A DNA stretch of 10,258 nt from Thermoflexales bacterium. Lineage in GTDB: Bacteria; Chloroflexota; Anaerolineae; Fen-1058. The position numbers and the translations under genes are program-made. A model generated the notes under the pieces. The model searched no databases and was not told where the DNA came from. It was given only the letters and a program-made list of their open reading frames with translations. How positions within the stretch are numbered: position 1 is the stretch's first letter; every line of letters begins with the position of its first letter. This document shows positions 1-6,500 of the stretch, piece by piece. The stretch spans positions 1 to 10,258 of the forward strand of contig JAFGFO010000387.1 in the NCBI GenBank assembly GCA_016931085.1, read 5' to 3'.

Positions 1-31
1 ACTAAGAATAAGAGTCTTTCCTTTGTGCCCG

Positions 32-51
32 CCGATCCCCGGCGGGATCGG
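32..51. terminator. GC-rich hairpin downstream of crtI
   Basis: Perfect 8-bp inverted repeat, CCGATCCC (32-39) and GGGATCGG (44-51), around a CGGC loop. An overlapping alternative 7-bp stem pairs 28-34 with 40-46. It lies about 80 bases past the crtI stop on the minus strand, so it could end the crtBI transcript, but no run of T follows on either strand, so a classical intrinsic terminator is not shown. It could equally be a REP-like palindrome. No gene is seen in bases 1-129. Confidence 0.3.
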
Positions 52-129
52 ATGTGTCCTTGGTGGTGAAATAAAGGCGCCGGTTTGAGCAAGTCACCTG
101 GGCTGAGCAGTTACGATAAAAATACATTC

Positions 130-1656
130 TCAAGAGACGCCGAGATCCTCTACCATTCGTTGGGCGGCCAGGCGGGCCGAGATCAGGGCCGTGGGCATGC
201 CCGTGCCGGGATGCGTGCTGGCGCCGACGAAATACAGGTTGTGGTAGCGCGAGTGGCGGTTACGGGGGCGAAAGTAGCCCAACTGCATCAGGTTATGACA
301 TAGCCCATGTGTAGCGCCTTTGACCAGGTTGTAACGCTTGCGCCACGAAAGCGGCGTGAAACAGGTCTCGAACTTGATGTGCGCTTCCAAGTCCGTGATT
401 CCCAGCAGCTTCAGCCGGTCGAACACCGCTTGCCGGGCCTGCTTGATGAGCACCTTCCAATCCTGGTCCTCGCGCTCGTTCATGTGGCCCACCGGCACGA
501 CCGCGATCAGCGTCTCCTGGCCGGCCGGCGCCATGCTTGGATCGAGCCGGGCCGGGGCGTGGATGTACAAGCTGGGGTTGGCCGGGACCGTCAGGTCGCG
601 GATGATCTCGTCAAAGTTGGCGCGGTAATCGTCGGCCAGGAACAGCGAGTGCGGGCCAAGCGCCTGGTAGGGGCGATCCACTCCCCAGAAGAAGCTGATC
701 ACCGAGCACGAGTAGCGCTTGCGGGCCAGTTGCCTGGCCTGCTCGTCGGGGGGCAGCAACTCCTGGTAGACGTAAGGCAGGTCGGCGTTAGCCAACACGG
801 CGTCGGCTTCCAGCCGCTGCCCATCTTCCAGGATCACGCCCTTGGCGCGCTGGCCGTTCAATTCGATTTGCTTCACGCTGGTATCGAAGACGAATTCTGC
901 CCCGGCTTGTCGGGCAATCTCCATCAATGCTTCCACTACGCGATACAGGCCACCCTTGGGGTACCAGACGCCGTGGGCTATCTCGGTGTAGGCCATCATC
1001 GAGAAAGTGGCCGGCGCCTCGAACGGGCTAAGCCCCATGTACACGTCCTGGAAGGTGAAGGCGGACTTGAGGCGCGGCTTGTTAAAGTAGGCTCCCATGT
1101 GGCTGTAATGCTTGGCGAACGGTTTCAGGCTCCAGATCAAGGGCAGGTTGCGCGGGTGGAAGAATTCGCCGGCGGTGCGAAAGTCGCGGTTGACCAGGCG
1201 TTCCATGGCTTGCTTGTAGTGCCGGTGCCCCTCGTCCATGTAACGCAGGAAGCCGCGGAAGCTGTTGGGCTCGATCGCTTCCAATTGGTCGTACATCGCC
1301 TTCATATCCGAGCTGAGTGCCAGTTGGCTGCCGTCGTCAAAGATCAGGCGATAGGTGGGATCCACGCGCGCCAGATCGAGCATGTCGCCAAATGAGCTTC
1401 CCAGGGCGGCGAACTCGTCTTCGTAGGCGTGCGGCATGATCAAGAGCGTGGGGCCAGTGTCAAAGTGATGCCCGTCGCGGCTGAAGCGGTCGCAGCGCCC
1501 GCCGGGGCGAGCGTTTTTTTCGAGCACCGTGACGTGCAGGCCGCGTTGGGCCAGGTGGGCGGCGGCGGCGATGCCACCCAGGCCGGCGCCGATCACGAGG
1601 ACGGTCGTCTTTGACCGTCCTGAGATAGTCGTCTTCGACTGCGATGTCTGATTCAT
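130..1656 (-). CDS. crtI: Phytoene desaturase (CrtI family)
   Basis: A 508-residue FAD-dependent carotenoid desaturase, the usual length for CrtI. It should introduce successive double bonds into phytoene to give neurosporene, lycopene or a related polyene, acting at the membrane. The N-terminus has the Rossmann dinucleotide-binding motif VLVIGAGLGGIAAAAHL followed by the LEK..RPGGR segment typical of the family. The C-terminus has the CrtI signature NLYFVGASTHPGTGMPTALI just before the end. The ATG at 1656 is chosen over the upstream in-frame ATG at 1827 because homology starts just after it, the extra 57 codons lie inside crtB, and an AGGTG ribosome-binding site sits about 6 bases upstream. 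It begins 4 bases after the crtB stop, so the two are almost certainly cotranscribed and translationally coupled. Two small hairpins lie in codons 6-20. A 4,4'-diapophytoene desaturase (CrtN) role cannot be excluded from sequence alone. Confidence 0.93.
   Translation of the reverse strand: MNQTSQSKTTISGRSKTTVLVIGAGLGGIAAAAHLAQRGLHVTVLEKNARPGGRCDRFSRDGHHFDTGPTLLIMPHAYEDEFAALGSSFGDMLDLARVDPTYRLIFDDGSQLALSSDMKAMYDQLEAIEPNSFRGFLRYMDEGHRHYKQAMERLVNRDFRTAGEFFHPRNLPLIWSLKPFAKHYSHMGAYFNKPRLKSAFTFQDVYMGLSPFEAPATFSMMAYTEIAHGVWYPKGGLYRVVEALMEIARQAGAEFVFDTSVKQIELNGQRAKGVILEDGQRLEADAVLANADLPYVYQELLPPDEQARQLARKRYSCSVISFFWGVDRPYQALGPHSLFLADDYRANFDEIIRDLTVPANPSLYIHAPARLDPSMAPAGQETLIAVVPVGHMNEREDQDWKVLIKQARQAVFDRLKLLGITDLEAHIKFETCFTPLSWRKRYNLVKGATHGLCHNLMQLGYFRPRNRHSRYHNLYFVGASTHPGTGMPTALISARLAAQRMVEDLGVS
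1598..1640 (-). repeat. Two tandem hairpins at the crtI 5' end
   Basis: On the coding strand, AGTCG-AAGA-CGACT (1640-1627) is followed by a 9-bp perfect stem AGGACGGTC-AAAGAC-GACCGTCCT (1621-1598). The two share an imperfect direct repeat, TC(G/A)AAGACGAC, which encodes the repeated SKTT in the N-terminus just before the FAD-binding motif. The second hairpin is 24 bases, 8 codons. They could come from a small duplication or form mRNA structure near the crtI start. Confidence 0.45.
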
Positions 1657-1660
1657 AGTT

Positions 1661-2623
1661 TCACCTGAGTGCCAAGACCGGCGATGTGTGGGCCGGCCGG
1701 CGACAACTGAGCGCCATCCACAGCGCCCAAGCGAACCTTTCCACTCCCTGGGTGAGGCTTTTGGGGACGGGCGAGCGGGCTTGCAGCAAACAGCCCACGC
1801 GCTCCATCCAGTCCAGCTCCACTTCAAAGCGGTGGATGTAGGCGTAGCCGGCGATGCGGCAGCGCAGGTTCTTTACCTGGGCCAGGTAATCCCGGCCGGT
1901 CCGGAAGCATGCCCGTGCTTTCCTCACACGCTCTCGCACCCAATCGCGGTAAATCTTGCTCTCCACGTCCCAGGGATCGATGCCGTGGGCCCCCAGCACC
2001 TCGCGGGGGACGTTGTAATAACCCATTTCAGCGTCGTCCAATGCGTCGCGCAGCATGTGGGTGATGTGCGCCCCAGTGGCCGCCAGGTAACGTATCTCGC
2101 CCTGTGGGGAGGCGCCATCGTGGCCGATGAAGTAGTGCAAGGCTTCCGTCACCGCCACTGCCAACCAGCGAGTGTACGCGTCCAGCTCGCGCCGCGAAAC
2201 GAGCTGCCCGCGGCGCTCTGCGTCAAAGGCCATGACGGCCATCATGTTATGGACGTAAGCCTGCAGACCTGACAGGTTTTGCCCACGTCGCTTCGCTCCG
2301 GGGTGCTTTGCAAAACCTGTCAGGTCTTTCGAGAGCAGGTCCGCCAGCAGGCGTTCTTCTGGCACCAGATCGGCCGGCGGATCGCCGCCAGAGCAGCTCT
2401 CCAGCAGGGCTTGCTGGCGCTTGACAAAGGCCAGGCGCTCTGGCCGGGGGCGCATCTCTTCGTCGAGCCAGTCATCCATCCAGCGGAAGTAGGCATAGGC
2501 CCGGTAGGCGTCGTCCACCAAGTCGCGATCGACGAGCAAGCGAATCGTGTAATAGCTCTGCTGGCTGGCGCTCTTGGTGATGGCGGCGGCCAGGGCCGGG
2601 TCGGATATGTGATTGGGTTCCAT
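1661..2623 (-). CDS. crtB: Phytoene synthase (squalene/phytoene synthase family)
   Basis: A 320-residue trans-isoprenyl diphosphate synthase expected to condense two geranylgeranyl diphosphates head to head into phytoene, the first committed carotenoid step. The first Asp-rich Mg-diphosphate motif is YFRWMDDWLDEE (D50, D51, D54). The second is RDALDDAEMGYYNVPRE (D193, D197), matching the DxxxD..G...P pattern of the family. The start ATG at 2623 is preceded by GGAG about 10 bases upstream. It is the first gene of a crtB-crtI operon, and its TGA ends 4 bases before the crtI ATG. Residues 99-120 are encoded by a perfect 18-bp inverted repeat with its loop; this basic, Gly/Lys-rich stretch breaks an otherwise family-like segment before AYVHNMMAVMAFDAERRG and looks like an in-frame insertion. 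Dehydrosqualene or squalene synthase activity is possible, but the crtI neighbour favours phytoene. Confidence 0.92.
   Translation of the reverse strand: MEPNHISDPALAAAITKSASQQSYYTIRLLVDRDLVDDAYRAYAYFRWMDDWLDEEMRPRPERLAFVKRQQALLESCSGGDPPADLVPEERLLADLLSKDLTGFAKHPGAKRRGQNLSGLQAYVHNMMAVMAFDAERRGQLVSRRELDAYTRWLAVAVTEALHYFIGHDGASPQGEIRYLAATGAHITHMLRDALDDAEMGYYNVPREVLGAHGIDPWDVESKIYRDWVRERVRKARACFRTGRDYLAQVKNLRCRIAGYAYIHRFEVELDWMERVGCLLQARSPVPKSLTQGVERFAWALWMALSCRRPAHTSPVLALR
2265..2327. repeat. In-frame palindromic element inside crtB
   Basis: The arms AGACCTGACAGGTTTTGC (2265-2282) and GCAAAACCTGTCAGGTCT (2310-2327) are perfect 18-bp reverse complements separated by a 27-base loop containing CGCTTCGC (2289-2296). 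The total is 63 bases, exactly 21 codons, and the crtB frame is kept. Such a long perfect dyad in the middle of a conserved enzyme is best explained as insertion of a small palindromic mobile or repeat element that is tolerated as a surface loop. Confidence 0.8.
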
Positions 2624-2875
2624 GTTGTGTCAACTCCAATAGACTGTGCCACTTGTTAAACGGGTGGCCGGTGTGATTTATTCGGTCTAATGATTGTGTT
2701 CTTTGTCAGCTTGAACCATATTTGGTTGTGATCAAGTATACACAATAGCCAGTTGATTTGCTTGACAACTGGCTGACTAGCGGCTGATTAAGGGGGGAGG
2801 GGACAACGAACTTGGCCTGGATATATTGGCGGCAGGTATGGAAACCTGGCCTACGGAGGTCTCTCCGACAGTCGG
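2624..2875 (-). promoter_or_regulatory. Intergenic region with probable crtB promoter and dyads
   Basis: No gene is seen here. On the minus strand upstream of crtB there is a GGAG ribosome-binding site about 10 bases before the ATG and a TATACT box (2740-2735) that could be a -10 element; no good -35 hexamer is found at 16-18 bases. Three dyads lie side by side: AACCA/TGGTT (2714-2727), TTGTG-N10-CACAA (2726-2745, covering the TATACT box) and AGCCAGTTG/CAACTGGCT with a 10-base loop (2747-2774). They could be operator sites for a carotenoid regulator, or the last could end the TPR transcript, but it has no T run. The regulator is not identifiable. Confidence 0.35.
2714..2774. promoter_or_regulatory. 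Cluster of three adjacent inverted repeats (operator candidates)
   Basis: Three consecutive dyads with 5-, 5- and 9-bp perfect arms occupy 61 bases about 90-150 bases upstream of the crtB start. The middle one overlaps the best -10-like hexamer, which is where a repressor would act. The outer 9-bp arms (2747-2755 and 2766-2774) have a 10-base loop. This is structural evidence only; no known operator consensus was matched. Confidence 0.3.
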
Positions 2876-2879
2876 CTAG
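2858..2879 (-). repeat. Left copy of an inverted intergenic repeat
   Basis: Read on the minus strand, CTAGCCGACTGTCGGAGAGA and two more bases match 19 of 22 positions of the plus-strand sequence starting at 10174. Weaker similarity (GTAGG..NNG.TTTC) continues outward for about 25 bases on both sides. The element starts at the TAG stop of the TPR frame. The two copies are inverted with respect to each other and flank the TPR fragment and the giant gene. Confidence 0.5.
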
Positions 2880-3574
2880 CAATGCCCTATCTGCCGGGTC
2901 TTGTCTGTTTCCTTGGGCAGCTCTAACCCCTCGAACAGCGCCAGCGCCTTGTCCAGGGCTGCCCTGGCGTACTCGTCTTTCCCCTCCGCCAGGTGTACCT
3001 GTCCCAGGGCGCGCCAGGCGTAGGCTTCCAGGAATGTATCCTTGTTTCGTTGGGCGATTTGAATGGACTGCTGGATCAAGTCGCTAGCTTCCTCTGTCTC
3101 ACCTCGAGCCAGGCGGATTTCCCCCAGCACGCGCAGGCCATCGGGCATGGTGGTGGTCTCCTCTTCCCGGATAACCTGTCGAGCGAAACGCTCGGCTGCT
3201 TCCAGTTCCCCCAAGGCCAGGTGCGCCTCGGCCAGGTTTTGGGCCGCCACGGCCCGGCCATAAGACTGCCCCAGTTGCTCGAACAAGGCCAGCGCCTCTT
3301 TGGCCGCTACAATGGCCAGCCGGTGTTGTCCGGCCAGGTTGTATGTAGACGCCTGGTTGACCTTGAGGCTGGTCAGGTTGGTTCGATCCCCTATCCGCTC
3401 ATAGTACTGGCCGGCTTGTTGCCAGCCCAGCCTGGCCTCTTCCCACTCCCCCTGGCGGGCTGCCAGTGTCGCCAGGTTCTTGTGCGTTTTGGCTTCGCTC
3501 TGGGCGTGATGCAGCGCCTCGGCCAGGGCGAGTGCTTCCAGGTAATGACCCTGGGCCTGGGCATAATGCCCCAT
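2876..3574 (-). CDS. TPR-repeat protein, C-terminal fragment
   Basis: 232 residues made almost entirely of tetratricopeptide-like helical hairpins with a period of about 40 residues. A partial repeat occupies residues 1-25, then five more lie near 28-63, 67-102, 107-140, 143-178 and 183-218, recognisable by A..NLA.....G...EA.......AL and similar patterns. There is no signal peptide, membrane segment or catalytic motif. Tandem arrays of this type usually form the C-terminal half of large cytoplasmic regulators (LuxR/MalT-like or AfsR/BTAD-type ATPases) or stand-alone scaffolds. The ATG at 3574 falls in the middle of a repeat, has no ribosome-binding site, and the frame meets a stop at 3601-3599 in sequence that belongs to the opposite-strand beta-helix gene. 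So the N-terminal part, with any effector domain, is missing; the true protein was larger. It is most likely non-functional or a joining artefact here. The fragment is clearly TPR; its function is unknown. Confidence 0.7.
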   Translation of the reverse strand: MGHYAQAQGHYLEALALAEALHHAQSEAKTHKNLATLAARQGEWEEARLGWQQAGQYYERIGDRTNLTSLKVNQASTYNLAGQHRLAIVAAKEALALFEQLGQSYGRAVAAQNLAEAHLALGELEAAERFARQVIREEETTTMPDGLRVLGEIRLARGETEEASDLIQQSIQIAQRNKDTFLEAYAWRALGQVHLAEGKDEYARAALDKALALFEGLELPKETDKTRQIGHC

Positions 3575-6500
3575 GCATCTATGCCGGGAACGCTGCCATC
3601 ACGGTTAGCCATTGCCGGGTGTTCAATAACCTTGCTTTACAAGGCGGCGGGCTGTACCTAAAGGACAGCAGCGCAACACTCAGCGAAAACATCGTCTCTA
3701 CCAATGGGGTGGCCTTGGGCGGTGGGTTGTTCTCAACCAGCAGCCTTATCACGCTAACGGCTAATGCCATCTCCACCAATACCGCTGACTTCGGTGGCGG
3801 CGGACTGTACCTGCACGGCAGCCGCGCCACGCTCGTCGATAACGCCATTGCCGCCAACGTCTCCAGCGGCGGTGACGGTGGGGGGCTGCACCTGCAGGCC
3901 AGCTCTATTACCTTGACGGCTAACACGATCACCTCCAACACGGCTACCCTCGGCGGCGGCGGACTGTTCGAAGAGACAGGTGATGCCACACTGATCAACA
4001 ACGTCATCGCCGACAACCAGGTCGCTCCCAATGGCCTGGGCAGTGGGCTGTACGTAAGAGCCTCCTTGCTTCGCTTGCTGCATACCACTATCGCTCGCAA
4101 TCGTGGCGGCAAGAGCGGTGGCCTGCACGTGACTGAATACCCAAGCCGCTACAGCAGCATGGCCCTGACCAATACGATCATGGTCAGCCACAGCCTGGGC
4201 ATCAGCGTCACCGCAGGCAACACGGTCACCGTCAACGGGATCCTGTGGCACAGCACGCCTATCACCGTCTCATCCTCGCCCACTGCGACGGTGCTCGTGC
4301 AGAACGAGCACTGGGGCGACCCGGCCTTTGCTCCCGACGGCTACCACCTGGGCAGCGCTTCGGCGGCCATCGACCGTGGCGTGGACGCCGGGGTGACAGG
4401 CGCAGTGTCGCACGACATCGACGGCGAGCCGCGCCCACAAGGCGCCGGCTACGACCTCGGCGCGGACGAGGCACGCGCCGGCGTTCCGGTGTCGCCCACT
4501 CTCTACCTGGCCAAAACGGCCTCGGCGTCCACGGCCCAGCCCGGCAGCACGCTCAGCTACCAGCTCGTCCTCACGGTCACCGGCGGTGCAATCAGCGTCG
4601 TGCTGACCGATACGCTGCCGCCCGGCCTGGGCTACGTCCCCGGCAGCCTCAGCGGCGGGGCAAGCTACGTCGATGGCCAGATCCGCTACGCCGGCCCGGT
4701 CACAGTTGGCGGCGAGTTGCGCATCACCTACCAGGCCATGGTCGCGGCAAGCGTTGCCCCAGGCAGCATCCTGTACAACGAGGCCGTCGTCAGCGGCGCC
4801 GGGACGCTGCTGCGGCGGGGGGCGGCGGTGGCCGTAGCCAGCCCGGCCTTCGATCAAAGCCTGGTGCTCATCTACGCCGGCGGCGATAACGACCTGGCGG
4901 ACGGCATGCTCAGGCTGATCAACCGGGCCGAAAAAGCGGCCGGCAACGCGCACGCGCTCGTCTTGCTCGTGCTGGATGGCCCTGGCGACGGCGACAGCTT
5001 CCTGTATCGCCTGCAAGAGGATTACGACGACAGTTGTCCCAACTATGCCAATCCCACCTGCGACGGGCGTTACGTGGAAGGGCAGACGCTGTGGCGCTGG
5101 GGCGAGGATAGCGGCAGCCCCTACAGCCTGGCCGAGTTCCTGGAAGGCGCGCTGCGGGCTTATCCTGGCGCTCGCCAGGTGATCCTGGCGCTGGCCGGGC
5201 ACGGCGGGGGCTGGACGCCCGACCTGCTGGCCGGCCAACCCAGCTTTCACGATACGCAGCCCGGCGGATTGTTGTGGGACGCGCATCCGGGCGACTCGCT
5301 CTCCACCTACGAGCTGGGCCAGGCACTGCGCTGGAGTAGGCAGGCGGGGGGGCGCAAGATCGACCTGCTGTACCTGGACGCTTGCTTAATGGCTACCTCG
5401 GAGGTGGCCTACGAGCTGCGCGGTGAGGCGGATTATCTGCTGGCGTCGGAGAGCGTCAAGTGGGCCAGTTTCCCCTACGACCTGCACATCGACGCCGTCG
5501 ACGGCGTCAGGACTGCTCGCCAGCTCGGCCATGCCTGGCTGCAAAACGAGGCCGATCTGCTGCGGCCGGAGGGCTACCCCTTTACCTACGCCTTGATCGA
5601 CCTGGGCCAGGTAGAGGCGCTGCAAACGGTCCGAGACGCCCTGGCGACGGCGCTCGTGGCGACCTTGCCCATCAGCCGGCCCCAGATCGAGGCGGCCTGG
5701 ACGGCCAGTGGCTGCTTTGACAGCAGCCAGGATGGGGTGATTGGGCCGGAGGATAACCTGTGCGACCTGGGCGCCTTTGCCGGGCAGATCGAGCGCTCGT
5801 TCAGCGATAACGTCACCGTGACCGCCGCCGCGCAGGCCGTGCCGGGCGCGGTGGCCGCCGCCGTCGTCACCCAGACCTACCACAACGGCGTTCCCTGGCA
5901 GCATCCCGAGCAGACCTGGGCCTGGGACAGCTTGGGTGGGCTAAGCGGCTACCTGCCGCTCAAAGAAGATGACTGGAAGCGGCTCTATTATCCGTCCGGC
6001 ACCTGGCGCCAGTTCCTGGTTCAGTACTGGAATAGCATGCCGCCGACCTGCCCGCCCGACTGCGGCCCCACGCCTGCGCCCCCGCAGGTGGCCGGCATAA
6101 GCCTGCGCGCGCGGGCCGGGCAGAGCACGATCAACCTCGACTGGATGCTGCAGCAGCCGATCACGAACCTGGTCCGCTATCAGCTCTACCGGCGTGCAGA
6201 CGAGGGGAGCTTTGGCCTGATCACGGCCACGCTGCTGAGCCAGTACGGCGATGCCGACCCGGCCATGGCGGAGGGGACAGACTACTGCTACCAGGTCAGG
6301 GCGGTCGACGGCGGCGGGGCTGTGACCGGCCAGTCGAACGTGGCCTGCACCCGCTTTGGTGCTTTGACGCTGTGGATCAGCGACCAGGCCGCCCCGCCTG
6401 GCGCCGCCAACGTGCTCGTGCCGATCAACCTGGATAACGGGGACGGGGTGTGCATCGAGGCGGCCGGCTTCGTCGTCCACTACGACGCGGCCATCGTCCG

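Noticed and set aside
307..1395. Long plus-strand open frame opposite crtI (362 codons)
   Set aside because: It lies wholly antisense to a clear CrtI protein, has no family-like motifs and is explained by GC-rich codon bias on the other strand.
130..1827. Longer crtI frame starting at 1827
   Set aside because: The extra 57 residues overlap the conserved crtB reading frame and precede a good ribosome-binding site and start at 1656.
2726..2745. CRP/FNR-like operator TTGTG...CACAA
   Set aside because: The spacing between TGTG and CACA is 10 bases, not the 8 expected for a CRP-type site; kept only as a generic dyad.
4270..5286. Minus-strand open frame opposite the beta-helix, DUF11 and peptidase region
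   Set aside because: The plus strand has recognisable domains and catalytic motifs throughout; the antisense translation is low-complexity Arg/Ala/Gly-rich without domain patterns.
5491..5508. Perfect 18-bp palindrome GACGCCGTCGACGGCGTC
   Set aside because: It encodes DAVDGV inside a normally conserved part of the peptidase domain with GC-rich codons, has no loop and no sign of an inserted stretch, so it is probably coincidental.
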